From VRUE01 sp963718775 (GTDB lineage Bacteria; Actinomycetota; Thermoleophilia; Solirubrobacterales; 70-9): a stretch of 64,000 nucleotides of DNA. The position numbers were made by a program, and so were the translations under genes. Below, piece after piece: positions 15,888 through 25,282 of this stretch; position 1 is the stretch's first letter; each line of letters starts with the position of its first letter. The notes beneath the pieces were generated by a model that saw only the letters and a program-made list of their open reading frames with translations, had not been told where the DNA came from and did not search any database. Location: NCBI GenBank assembly GCA_963718775.1, contig OY970377.1:62001-126000 (forward strand). The letters run 5' to 3'.

Positions 15888-17057
15888 CTAGGCGAGGTGC
15901 TCGCGCATGCGCTCGACGGCCTCGGTGATGCGGTCGTCGGGCGTGGTCAGCGAGATGCGGAAGAAGCCCTCGCCGCTGGGCCCGTACATCGAGCCCGGCG
16001 AGACGACCACGGCGGCCTCTTCGAGGACCAGCTCGGAGAAGGAGGTCGAGGTGTGGCCCTCGGGGACCGGCGCCCAGACGTAGATCGTGCCCTTCGGGGC
16101 GCTGACCTCGACGCCGATCTCGCGCAGCGCGCCGACGACGAGGTCGCGGCGACGGACGTAGGTCTCGTTCATCCGCTCCAGCGGGCCGCTCGGGCCCTGC
16201 AGGGCGGCGACGCCGGCCATCTGCACGGCCTCGAAGAGGCCGGAGTCGACGTTGGTCTTCAGCCGCCAGTAGGTCTGCACGGCCTCGGCGTTGCCGAGGA
16301 TCGCGGCGCAGCGCCAGCCGGTCATGTTGAAGCCCTTGGAGAGCGAGAAGACCTCGACGCCGACCTCCTTGGCCCCGGGCGTGGCGAGGAAGCTCGGCGC
16401 CACGTAGCCGTCGTAGGTCGTCTCCGAGTAGGCGTTGTCGTGGACGACGAGGATCTCGTGCTCGCGGGCGAAGGAGACGACCATCTCGAAGAAGCCCTCG
16501 GGGACGACGGCGCCGGTCGGGTTGTTGGGGAAGTTGATGAACATCAGCCGCGCCTTGGCGGCGACCTCGGCCGGCACGGCGCTGAGGTCGGGGGCGAAGC
16601 CCAGCTCGGGCACCAGCGGCAGCAGCTCCGGCGTCGCGCCGGCGAGGATCGGGCCGCCGGTGTAGACCGGGTAGCCGGGGTCGGAGGCGAGCGCGACGCC
16701 GCCGGGGTCGAGGAAGGCGAAGCAGAGGTTGTAGATGCACTCCTTGGCGCCGATCGCCGGGATCACCTCGCTTTCGGGGTCGATCTCGACCCCGAAGCGG
16801 CGGTCGTAGAACTCGGCGAAGGCCTCGCGGAACTCGGCCCGGCCGCGGTTGCTCGGGTACTTCTGGTTGCCGGGCTCGGCGACCGCCTCCTGCATCGCCG
16901 CGACGACGTGCGGGTAGGTCGGTTCGTCGGGGTCGCCGATGCCGAGGCTGATCACGTCGATGCCGGCGGCGCGCTTGTCGGCGATGCGCCGCTCGAGCTC
17001 CTGGAACATGTAGGGAGGCATCGCCTCCAGGCGCTTGGACGGATCGGAGATTCCCAT
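15888..17057 (-). CDS. dapL: LL-diaminopimelate aminotransferase-like class I/II aminotransferase
   Basis: 389 residues, intact. The PLP lysine is Lys241 in VFSLSKGFNMTGWR, with the cofactor motif FPNNPTGAVVP and N-terminal ISLGIGDPDEPTYP. It would convert tetrahydrodipicolinate directly to LL-diaminopimelate, bypassing the succinylase route. It is twelve bases downstream of dapF, and dapA and dapB are also in this window, which supports the DapL assignment over a generic alanine or aspartate aminotransferase. Confidence 0.82.
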   Translation of the reverse strand: MGISDPSKRLEAMPPYMFQELERRIADKRAAGIDVISLGIGDPDEPTYPHVVAAMQEAVAEPGNQKYPSNRGRAEFREAFAEFYDRRFGVEIDPESEVIPAIGAKECIYNLCFAFLDPGGVALASDPGYPVYTGGPILAGATPELLPLVPELGFAPDLSAVPAEVAAKARLMFINFPNNPTGAVVPEGFFEMVVSFAREHEILVVHDNAYSETTYDGYVAPSFLATPGAKEVGVEVFSLSKGFNMTGWRCAAILGNAEAVQTYWRLKTNVDSGLFEAVQMAGVAALQGPSGPLERMNETYVRRRDLVVGALREIGVEVSAPKGTIYVWAPVPEGHTSTSFSELVLEEAAVVVSPGSMYGPSGEGFFRISLTTPDDRITEAVERMREHLA

Positions 17058-17069
17058 GGGCGCGGAAAT

Positions 17070-17923
17070 CTAGTCGTCCAGCTCGGCGAGCGCGCTGAGC
17101 AGCTCAGGCGAGAGCTCGCCGGAGCAGATCGGCTCGGCCCAGCCGCTCAGGCGTGACGTCGAGGTCAGTCGAGATCTCGACCTCGAGCTCGCCGCCGTCG
17201 AGCTCGACCACGATCGGGCTCGGCGCGCCGCGCAGGAAGGCGGTGACCGCGGCGCCGCTGGCGCCGGTGCCGGAGGAGAGCGTCTCCCCCACGCCGCGCT
17301 CGAAGATCCGCGCCCGCACCCGGCTGCCGTCGATGCGCAGAAGAAGGAGACGTTGGTGCGGTTCGGGAAGAGCTCGTGGCCTTCGATCGGCGGCCCGATC
17401 GCGCCGAGGTCGAGGCTCCTCCAGCTCCTCGCCGACCTCGATCGCGCACTGCGGGTTGCCGATCGAGACGTGCTGGAAGTCCCACTCGCGACCGCCGGCG
17501 CTCAGCGTGCCGGCGCCGTCGGCCCGCCCGACGGGAAAGTCCTTCGACGTCGTCGACGGCGCGCCCCATCTCGACCGAGCAGGTCCGCTCCGAGGTGATC
17601 GTCGGCGTGATCGGCCCTGCCACGGTGCTGGATCGAGAAGGTGTCGGCGTCGGTCCAACCGTGACGGCGCAGGTAGAGGATCGCCTCCCGCGCCCCGTTG
17701 CCCGAGAGCTCGGCCTCGGAGCCGTCCGGATTGAAGATCCGCAGCGCGGCGACGAACTCGGGGTCGTCGCTGCGCGAGAGCAGCAGCACCCCGTCGGCGC
17801 CGATCCCGAAGTGCGGATCGCAGAGCCAGCTGCGACCCGCGGCGCGGTCAGCTCCCAGGGGAGCCCCTCCGCCTCGACGATCAAGTAGTCGTTGCCCAGC
17901 GCCTGCCACTTCTCGAATCTCAC
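17070..17923 (-). CDS. dapF: Diaminopimelate epimerase (frameshifted, catalytic Cys replaced)
   Basis: GTG at 17923, VRFEKWQALGNDYLIVE, then DPHFGIGADGVLLL, RIFNPDGSEAELSGNGAR, VSIGNPQCAIEVG, and GVGETLSSGTGAS, ending GELSPELLSALAELDD and TAG at 17070-17072. Several indels break the frame. In characterised DapF enzymes the two catalytic cysteines are in CGNG and in ETxxCGTG; here both positions are Ser (LSGNG, LSSGTG). Both codons are in clean stretches, so these changes are not caused by the frameshifts. The role is LL- to meso-diaminopimelate conversion, if it is active. Confidence 0.82.
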
Positions 17924-17934
17924 GCGCGCAGACC

Positions 17935-19366
17935 CTAGTGAGCCGCGGCCAGCGCCGGGGCGCGCTCGCGCAGCCGCACGCGCAGCCCCTTGGGGCTCAT
18001 CGTGAAGCCGAGCAGCTCGGTGACCGGCCCGGCCGAGGGGTCGAGCTCGATCTCGAAGTTGCGGGCGATCATCCCCAGCGCCGTCTTCGCCTCGAGGAAG
18101 GCGAGGTTGCGGCCGGGGCAGAAGCGCGGCCCGGCGCCGAAGGTCGAGGAAGGACTTCTGGTCGGGCACGGCGAGCTCGTCGTCGTCCTCCAGCCAGCGC
18201 TCAGGCCGGAACTCGTCCGGCTCGCTCGACGCTCGCGCAGGCCGGCGTAGGCGGTGCAGGAGCAAGAGCCGCGTGCCGGCGGGGACGCGAACGCCGCCGA
18301 CCTCGGTGTCGGCGAGCGGCTCGACGCCGGTGATCGGGACGACCGGCGGTCAGCCGCATCGACTCGCGCAGCACGCCCTCGCCGTAGCGGAAGCCCTGCG
18401 ACCGTGTCGTACTCGGTCGCGAAGGGCTGCTCGCCGAGCACCTCGCTCGCCTCCTCGGCCCAGCGCGCCTGGATCTCCGGGCGGCGAGGCCATCGACCAG
18501 ATCGTCCAGGCCATCGAGTGCGAGGTCGTGTCCTCGCCGGCGAGCAGCAGGGTGAAGACGTTGCCGACGATTTCCTCGTCGCTGAAGGTGCCGTCGTTTT
18601 CCTGGGCGGCGATCATCCCCTCGAGGAAGTTCTCGCGGCGACTCGCGCAGCTCCGGCCTGGCTCGCGATCCGCTTCCGGGTCTCGTCCATGAAGGTCAGG
18701 ACCGCCTTGTGGATCTCGGCGACGCGAGCGGTCGAGCGCGCGATCCGCGGGCAGCTTGAACCAGCGCCAGTACGGCACCGGCGCGAACAGCCGCCGGTTG
18801 GTGGCATGTGGAAGACCCGATGAAGGTGGTCCTGCAGCTCGCCGTCGCCGCGCTCGAGCGTGTTGAGGTCATGGCCGAAGGCCAGCGCCGAGGTGACGTC
18901 GACGGTGAACGAGGAGAGCGCTTCGCCGATCTCGAAGGCCTGTCCGTCGCGCGCGGCCGCGCTGGAGCCTGCGATGGAGCCGCTCGGTGCAGGTGCTGAC
19001 GACCTCGAAGTAGCGCTGCAGGTGGTTGCTGTTGAGCGCGGTCACCGCCAGTCGCCGCATGCCGGCGCCAGTCGTCGCCCTCGGCGGCGAAGACACCCGC
19101 GAACCCCATCTCTTCGCTGATTTCGAGAATCTCGCTCCAGCGCCGGAACCCGTCGGGACGGTCGCGCAGGACCTCGTTGAGCACATCGGCGTCGCCGATC
19201 ACCACGATCCGTCGCGGGCCGAGGTCTGAAGCGGTACATCGGGCCGAATTCCTCGCACCACTTCTCGGCGGTCTGGTGCATGGTCTGCGGCCGCACCTGG
19301 CAGCGCGTTGCCGATCACCGGCAGCCCCTTGGGCCCAGGCAGATCGGAGATCGAGCGCGTCGCCAT
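17935..19366 (-). CDS. Cytochrome P450 (heavily frameshifted)
   Basis: ATG at 19366, reading MATRSISDLPGPKGLPVIGN. Fragments in all three frames carry family hallmarks: the oxygen-binding helix LLAGEDTTSHSMAWTIW, and the haem loop FGAGPRFCPGRNLAFLEAK with the axial Cys, ending RVRLRERAPALAAAH. The order and spacing match a class of about 460-470 residues. At least eight indels are needed to restore the frame, the densest damage in the window. No ferredoxin partner gene is adjacent; electron donor and substrate are unknown. Confidence 0.82.
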
Positions 19367-19388
19367 GACGGGCGCCAGTGTCTCAGAG

Positions 19389-20186
19389 TCAGGAATCCTT
19401 GGCCAGTCGCGCGGCAATCTCACCAGCGATCTCGGCGTCGTCGCGGTCGCCACGATCGATCCACTCGAGGTTCGGGATCTTGCGCATCCAGGTGAGCTGA
19501 CGCCGCGCGTAGTTGCGCGAGCGCTTCTGCATCAGCTCGAGGTCACCGCCGAGCACTTCGTCGAAGCCGAGCGCCTTGCGGGCGGTCCGCGACGGCCCGG
19601 CCTCCTCAGCCCTGACGACCTCCTCGCGCGCCCCCGCCGCGACGATCGCCTCGGTCCGAGCATCGATCCGCTCGTAGAGCCTCTCCCGCTCCATGTCGAG
19701 CCCAAAGATCGTCGTCGGATGCCGCGTCTGCGGCGACCACAGCTCGGAGTCCTCCGGATCTTCCGGCGGCGCCTTGACCAGCGACAGCTCCGCCAGCGCG
19801 GCCCGCAGATAGAACCCGGTCCCCCCCACCACGATCGGCCGCCGCCCCGCCTCCAGCGCCTCATCGATCTCCGCATGAGCCAGCGGCATGTAGTCCCGAC
19901 CGATTGAAGGCCTCGGAAACCGGCACGAACCCGACCAGCCTGTGCTCCAAGCGCCGCCTGCTCCTCAGCAGTAGCGACCCCGGTGAGCACGCGAGAGCCC
20001 CTCGTAGACCTGCAGCGCATCGCAGGAGATCGCCACCGGATCCTCACCGCGCTTCCGAAGCTCCTCCGCAAGCGCGATGGCGACGCCGGTCTTGCCGACC
20101 CCGGTCGGACCAAATATGGCGACCACGTCGAGGAGCTTCCGAATAGGGGTGTCGGGTAGCCCGAACGGCTTGTACTTTTTCGCCAA
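19389..20186 (-). CDS. miaA: tRNA dimethylallyltransferase (frameshifted)
   Basis: The P-loop is VVAIFGPTGVGKTGVAIALA, followed by AISCDALQVYEGL, then IVVGGTGFYLRAALAEL and QLTWMRKIPNLEWID. The enzyme adds dimethylallyl to A37 of tRNAs, upstream of MiaB. Three indels occur between 19900 and 19995; one is an extra A in CCAAGC at 19947-19952. The open frame begins with TTG at 20186 inside a foldback element (MAKKYKPFGLPD), but a GTG at 20126 just before the P-loop is a plausible alternative start. Confidence 0.87.
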
Positions 20187-20249
20187 ACGGCTGGCGGACG
20201 ACTAGCTCCGCCTCACCGAAAAAGTTGAGTGAGGGACTGCCCGCACCCC
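20146..20249. repeat. Foldback element, family B copy 1 (between miaB and miaA)
   Basis: Left half 20146-20182 ends CTTGTACTTTTTCG; right half 20217-20249 begins CGAAAAAGTTGAGTG. The outer arms (GGGGTG...CGGG and its complement) are imperfect, and the 34-base centre is unique. The element covers the miaB stop and the miaA start. The same core and layout occur at 28305-28421. It could be a small mobile foldback element or a structured operon-boundary RNA. Confidence 0.6.
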
Positions 20250-21557
20250 TCCGAGCAGTTGCGAGGTGCGTCCGCGATCTCGACGTCGACGAGACTCTGA
20301 CCCGCGCTGCGGCACGGTCGCCCTTCGAAGTTGACAGCCTTGTTGTGCCGCGTCCGCCCGCGCAGTCTCGTCTCGTCGGTCCGACTCGTGCCTTCGACGA
20401 GCACCTCCATCTCCCGCCCGACGAACCGCTGCGCCCGTTCCGTGGCCCGCCGCTGCACCAGCTCGACGAGCCGCTCCATCCGCTCGACCTTGACCGGATG
20501 ATCGGGACCTGCCCGTCCATCTCGGCCGCCTCGGTTTCGCGCCGCGGCGAGAAGACGAAGGTGAAGGCGCTGTCGTAGCCGACCTCGTCGACCACTTCGA
20601 GCGTCTCGTCGAAGTCCGCCTCGGTCTCGCCGGGGAAGCCGACGATGATGTCGGTCGTGATCGCGCAGTCGGGAACGTGCTCGCGGATCAGCGAGACGCG
20701 GTCCATGTAGCGCTGACGGTCGTAGGTGCGGCGCATGCGCTTGAGGATGGCGCTGGAGCCCGACTGCAGCGGCAGGTGGATGTGCTCGCAGACGGACGGC
20801 AGTTCCGCGTGGGCGCGGATCACGTCCTCCTTCATGTCCTTCGGGTGCGGGCTGGTGTAGCGGATGCGGTCGATCCCCTCGACCGCGTCGACTCGCGCCA
20901 GCAGCTCGGCGAAGCCGATCCGGGACTCGCTCGGCAGGTCGCGCCCGTAGCTGTTGACGTTCTGCCCCAAGCAGGGTGATCTCGCGCACACCGTCGGCGG
21001 CAAGCGCCTCGGCCTCGACGAGCAGCTCGCCGGGGTCGCGGCTGACCTCGCGCCCGCGGGTCGAGGGCACGATGCAGTAGGCGCACTTGCAGTTGCAGCC
21101 CTGGGAGACCTGCAGCCAGCCCTGAAACTCGCGCACCCGTCGGGTCGGCAGATGAGCCGGAGAAGTCCTCGAACTCGAAGTAGCCCTGGGCGCTCAGCGA
21201 GTCGGAGTTGAGGAACTCGGCCAGCTTGTGGATCTGGCCGGGGCCGAAGGCGACGTCGACGAAGGGGAAGCGCTGGAAGACCTCGTCCTTGACCGACTGC
21301 GCCCAGCAGCCGCCGACGCCGACCACGCGCTCGGGGTCTTCGGACTTGAGCCGCTTCGCCTCGCCGAGGTGGGCGATGAAGCGGTTGTCCGCCGACTCGC
21401 GGATCGAGCAGGTGTTGAAGAGGATCAGGTCGGCGCCTTCGCGATCGGGCGCCTCCTCATAGCCCAGCGACTCGAGCATGCCGCGCATGCGCTCGGAGTC
21501 GTGCACGTTCATCTGACAGCCGAACGTCGTGACGTGGTACCGCTTACCGCTCCTCAT
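20202..21557 (-). CDS. miaB: tRNA-2-methylthio-N6-dimethylallyladenosine synthase (frameshifted)
   Basis: ATG at 21557. The N-terminal UPF0004 domain has YHVTTFGCQMNVHDSERM, NTCSIRESADNRF and VGVGGCWAQS, giving three cluster cysteines. The radical-SAM CxxxCxxC is QGCNCKCAYCIVPSTRGRE. The later part has ELPSVCEHIHLPLQSGS and TTDIIVGFPGETEADF, then a TRAM domain (VEVLVEGTSR-like). Indels lie at 21155-21159, 20967-20972, near 20500 and near 20265. The corrected frame ends at TAG 20202-20204 within the foldback shared with miaA. It thiomethylates the base MiaA has prenylated. Confidence 0.88.
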
Positions 21558-21583
21558 AGGGCGAGGTTAGCGCCCGAGTGGGG

Positions 21584-22174
21584 TTATTTGACTGTCAACG
21601 TGCCGGTCATGCCAGCTTCGGCATGACCGGGGACGGTGCAGAGGAAGGTGTAGGTGCCCGGGGTGAGGTCGACGCTCACCGAGGCTTTGCCTTCGGTGAT
21701 CGTTTCGGTCGTGGCAAGCTCTTTGCCGTCCTGTTCGATCGCGACGTTGTGTTCGAGCGCTGCCGGGTTGTCGAAGTCGATCGTGACCTCACCAGGCTTG
21801 CTGGTCAGTTCCGTGGTGTCGAAGGCGAGGTCAGTTGGGGAGGCGGCAAGCTGAAGAGTGTCGCCGGGGCCTTCGGCTGCGGCTTTGGGCTTCGGCGCCG
21901 ACTCGGTTTCCGGCGCGGCTTCGACCGGCGAGGACTCCTCTTTGGTGATTTCCTCACCCGCCTTCTCGAACTCCGCCGCCTTGGCCACTTCCTCGTCCTG
22001 GGCGTGGAGGACCGAGAAGGTCGTCGTGGCGCCGATCAGGGCGACGAACCAGAGCGCTACGAGCGGAGCGGCGCGTCCGGGGAACTTCTGGGACCGCAGC
22101 CCGATGAAGCTGATCGCCACCGCGGAGACCGCGAGGGCGATGCCGCAGACGTAGAAGAGGTCGCCGTTGCTCAT
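21584..22174 (-). CDS. Membrane-anchored cupredoxin (plastocyanin-like)
   Basis: 196 residues from ATG at 22174. Two hydrophobic helices at the N-terminus (DLFYVCGIALAVSAVAISF and PLVALWFVALIGATTTFSV) are followed by an acidic Glu/Ala/Pro linker and a cupredoxin domain. Type 1 copper ligands appear complete: His in LEHNVAIEQ, then Cys, His and Met in TFLCTVPGHAEAGM. It would be an outward-facing electron carrier or copper-binding domain. Between miaB and recA; no operon partner is obvious. Confidence 0.8.
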   Translation of the reverse strand: MSNGDLFYVCGIALAVSAVAISFIGLRSQKFPGRAAPLVALWFVALIGATTTFSVLHAQDEEVAKAAEFEKAGEEITKEESSPVEAAPETESAPKPKAAAEGPGDTLQLAASPTDLAFDTTELTSKPGEVTIDFDNPAALEHNVAIEQDGKELATTETITEGKASVSVDLTPGTYTFLCTVPGHAEAGMTGTLTVK

Positions 22175-22204
22175 TTGCGCGCGAATCCTATCCAGTGACC
22201 AGCA

Positions 22205-22220
22205 GGCGTCGTCAGACGCC
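22205..22220 (-). terminator. GC-rich hairpin directly after recA
   Basis: GGCGTC at 22205-22210 and GACGCC at 22215-22220 with a four-base loop, ending one base from the recA stop. There is no T run, so it could only be one of the U-less hairpin terminators proposed for actinobacteria, or an mRNA 3'-end stabiliser. Confidence 0.3.
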
Positions 22221-22221
22221 C

Positions 22222-23318
22222 CTACGCGGCCTCGGCCACGGGGGGCGCCGCCTCGGCGAGAGCCTCTTCCGCGGGGGCTGCATCGGCGCCGATGCCAAGC
22301 GCAGCGCGGATCTTGTCCTCGATCTCGCTGGCGATCTCGGGGTTCTCGGCGAGGAACTGCTTGGCGTTGTTGCGCCCCTGGCCGAGCCGCGTCTCGCCGT
22401 AGGAGAAGAAGGCGCCCGACTTGCGGACGATGTCGTGCTCGATGCCGAAGTCGAGCAGCTCGCCTTCGCGCGAGATCCCCTGGCCGTACTCGATCTCGAA
22501 CTCGGCCTGGCGGAACGGCGCGGCGCACTTGTTCTTGACGACTTTGACCCGCACCCGGTTGCCGACTGCCTCGGTGCCGTCCTTGAGGGTCTCGATGCGG
22601 CGGATGTCGAGCCGCTGCGAGGCGTAGAACTTCAGCGCCCGCCCTCCTGGTTGAGTCTCCGGCGAGCCAAACTGGACGCCGACCTTTTCGCGGATCTGGT
22701 TGGTGAAGACGCAGACCGTGTTGGTGCGGTTGAGGTTGCCGGCCAGCTTGCGCATCGCCTGCGACATCAGGCGCGCCTGCAGGCCGACCGTCTGATCGCC
22801 GATCTGGCCGTCGAGCTCGGCCTTCGGCGTCAAGCGCCGCGACCGAGTCGATCGCGACCACGTCGACCGCGGCGGAGGCGATCAGGCGGTCGGCGATCTG
22901 CAGCGCCTGCTCGCCGTAGTCGGGCTGGGAGACCAAGCAGCTCGTCGGTGTCGACGCCGATCGCCCGGGCGTAGATCGGGTCCATCGCGTGCTCGGTGTC
23001 GATGAAGACGCAGACCCCGCCCTTGGCCTGGGCCTCGGCGATGATGTGGTAGATCAGCGTCGTCTTGCCCGAGGACTCCGGGCCGAAGATCTCGACGATC
23101 CGGCCTCGTGGCACTCCACCGATGCCAAGCGCCAGGTCGAGCGCGACGGCGCCGGTCGGAATCGCTTCGACCGGCAGCCTGCTGTCGGCGCCGAGACGCA
23201 TCAGCGAGCCGGCGCCGAAATCGCGCTCGATCTGGGTTACCGCAGCCTCCAGGGCCGCGTCCTTGGCTTTTGCCTCCTTCGCCGAGACGTCGTTCAAAGG
23301 CGCTTTCTTGTCTGCCAT
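22222..23318 (-). CDS. recA: Recombinase RecA (frameshifted)
   Basis: ATG at 23318. All core motifs are present: VEIFGPESSGKTTLIYHIIA (Walker A), VCVFIDTEHAMDPIYARAIG, TNQIREKVGVQFGSPETQPG (L2 region) and ALKFYASQRLDIRR. Two extra A bases on the plus strand, in CCAAGC at 22933-22938 and CAAGC at 22831-22835, split the gene; removing both gives 364 residues. The tail is Ala/Glu-rich. RecA catalyses strand exchange and triggers the SOS response. It follows cinA and thpR on the same strand. I see no clear LexA box immediately upstream. Confidence 0.95.
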
Positions 23319-23328
23319 CTTTTCCACC

Positions 23329-23931
23329 TCACTGCCGCCCGCCTTGGGACAGCTCGACTCGGGCCAGCGGCGTGTAGCGCGCACCCTGGGGGTTAAGTTC
23401 GGAACGGTAGAGCGTCACTCGGACGCATAGAACGGGATCCAAGAGGTCCCGTGGCAACTCTCCGGGAGGGTTGTCGACGACCCGTGGACGCTTGGAACCG
23501 CGCCGGGGGGACTTGACCCTGGCCACGGTGACGTGTGGCCAGAAGGCTCGTTTCTCGGCTTTGTAGAGCCGTTCGGCGACCAGCCTCTGCGCCAGCTCGG
23601 CTTGCAGGGAGATCGCCCCGGGCGACTCCGCCGGCAGCGCGAAGAGGCGCGCCCGTCGCAGCGAAGGCTTGGCCAGCGGCTGGCCGAGGCGGATCGTCGG
23701 CGCCGCTGCTTCGGTGCCGGTGAGGATCTCTCCCAGCCGCTCGATCTCAGGCTCGGGCAGGTAGCCGAGAAAGGCGAGGGTGATGTGCAGAGATTCCGCC
23801 GGCACCACTCGCAATGCCGGGTCGCGCAGCTCGCCCCTCCCCCACGCGGCGATCCCGTCGCGCAGCGGTGCGGGCAGGTCGAGCGCGACGAACAGTCGTG
23901 CTCTCGGGCTCTTCAGTCTCTCCTTCGTCAT
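23329..23931 (-). CDS. thpR: RNA 2',3'-cyclic phosphodiesterase (2'-5' RNA ligase family)
   Basis: 200 residues from ATG at 23931. The two tandem HxTx motifs are ESLHITLAFLG and FWPHVTVARVK, the catalytic pairs of the 2H phosphoesterase fold. It begins RARLFVALDLPAPLRDGI, the usual opening. It sits between cinA and recA, ten bases upstream of the recA start, an order common in bacteria that keep cinA-recA together. Confidence 0.88.
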   Translation of the reverse strand: MTKERLKSPRARLFVALDLPAPLRDGIAAWGRGELRDPALRVVPAESLHITLAFLGYLPEPEIERLGEILTGTEAAAPTIRLGQPLAKPSLRRARLFALPAESPGAISLQAELAQRLVAERLYKAEKRAFWPHVTVARVKSPRRGSKRPRVVDNPPGELPRDLLDPVLCVRVTLYRSELNPQGARYTPLARVELSQGGRQ

Positions 23932-24001
23932 CGCCGACCACGCTAAGGGGCGCCGGCGCACGCGACAACGCGCGAGTGTGCCGAAAGCGAGCCGATTCGG
24001 C

Positions 24002-25282
24002 CTACAGAGGCGCTTGCTCGTCGCCGAGCAGGATGCGCAGCAGGTGCATGCCGACCAGGGCGGAGCGCTCGCGGATGTCCGCACGACCGCCCGGGATCAC
24101 CGGCTCGCGGGCGATCACGGCGCCGTCGGCGAGGCGGGCGTTGAAGCAGACGTAGCCGACCGGCTTCTCCTCGCTGCCCCCGTCAGGCCCGGCGATGCCG
24201 GTCACCGAGACGGCGACGTCGGCCTCGAAGCGTTCCAGGGCGCCGAGGGCCATCGCCTCTGCCACCTCGGGCGAGACGGCGCCCTTGTCCGCGATCAACT
24301 CCGGATCGACGCCGAGCAGGCTCGCCTTGGCCTCGTTGGAGTAGGAGACGACGCCGCCGGCGAGGTAGGCCGAGGCGCCCGGCAGGTTGGTGATCCGCGC
24401 AGCCAAGAGGCCGCCGCTGCAGGACTCGGCAAGGCCGAGGCGGTGGCCGTTCAGCAGTCCGGCCACCCGGGAGTCGATCGTCTCCCCGTCGAGGCTGAAG
24501 AGGTGGCGGGCGTGGCGCTCGGCCAGGCCGGCCCTGATCGCCTCGGCGGTGGCTGTCGCCTCGTCGCGATAGCGCACGTCGATCTCGATCTCGCCGCGGC
24601 GCAGGCAGGTGGTGATCTCGACCTCGGGCAGGGCGACTCCCCCCGCCTCGATCTCGCGCAGGCTCTTGGCGATATCCGACTCGGGCGCGCCGAACATGCG
24701 CAGCGTGTAGCCGCGCAGCGGCGAGGCCCGCCGCAGCAGATCCCGCAGCGGCGCCGTGGCGAGCGCGGCGGGCCACATCGGCTGCAGCTCGCGTGGTGGG
24801 CCGGGAAGGACGACCACGAGCGTCCCCTCGGCGGGCACGACCAGGCCTGGCGCGGTGCCGATCGGATCGAGGGCGATCGCTCCCTCGGGGACCATCGCCT
24901 GCTTGCGGTTGGCCGCCCGAACGGCCTCCTCGTCGAAGTCGAAGCTGCGGCCGAAGTTGCGCAGGATCGTTGTGATCTTCTCCTCGACGACCTCGTCGAG
25001 GAGAAGCGCGCGGCCGGCAAATCGAGCAACCACCTCCGCCGTGAGGTCGTCAGCGGTGGGCCCAAGCCCCCCCGACGTGACGATCAGGTCCATGTCCTCC
25101 GCGGCCATGAAGCCCAGAGCGGCCTCGAGATCGTCGGGACGGTCGCCGACGACGAGGATGTGGGCGACGTCGACGCCAAGCGCTGCCAGCTGCTCTGAGA
25201 GCCACGGCCCGTTGCGATCGGCGATCCGGCCGGTCAGCACCTCGGTCCCGGTGACCACTATCCCCGCCCGTATCTCGCTCAT
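24002..25282 (-). CDS. cinA: CinA family protein (NMN deamidase / ADP-ribose pyrophosphatase)
   Basis: 426 residues, intact. The N-terminal MoaB/Mog-like domain has GIVVTGTEVLTGRIADRNG and LIVTSGGLGPTADDLTAEVV. The C-terminal PncC-type domain has GLAESCSGGLLAARITNLPG and SVTGIAGPDGGSEEKPVGYV. The protein recycles nicotinamide mononucleotide and hydrolyses ADP-ribose. It overlaps the stop of the upstream RodZ-like gene as ATGA and belongs to the cinA-thpR-recA run. Confidence 0.92.
   Translation of the reverse strand: MSEIRAGIVVTGTEVLTGRIADRNGPWLSEQLAALGVDVAHILVVGDRPDDLEAALGFMAAEDMDLIVTSGGLGPTADDLTAEVVARFAGRALLLDEVVEEKITTILRNFGRSFDFDEEAVRAANRKQAMVPEGAIALDPIGTAPGLVVPAEGTLVVVLPGPPRELQPMWPAALATAPLRDLLRRASPLRGYTLRMFGAPESDIAKSLREIEAGGVALPEVEITTCLRRGEIEIDVRYRDEATATAEAIRAGLAERHARHLFSLDGETIDSRVAGLLNGHRLGLAESCSGGLLAARITNLPGASAYLAGGVVSYSNEAKASLLGVDPELIADKGAVSPEVAEAMALGALERFEADVAVSVTGIAGPDGGSEEKPVGYVCFNARLADGAVIAREPVIPGGRADIRERSALVGMHLLRILLGDEQAPL

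Noticed and set aside
15897..17156. Plus-strand open frame of 419 codons opposite dapL
   Set aside because: Antisense of an intact aminotransferase; composition is Gly/Asp/Arg/Val-rich as expected from codon mirror effects.
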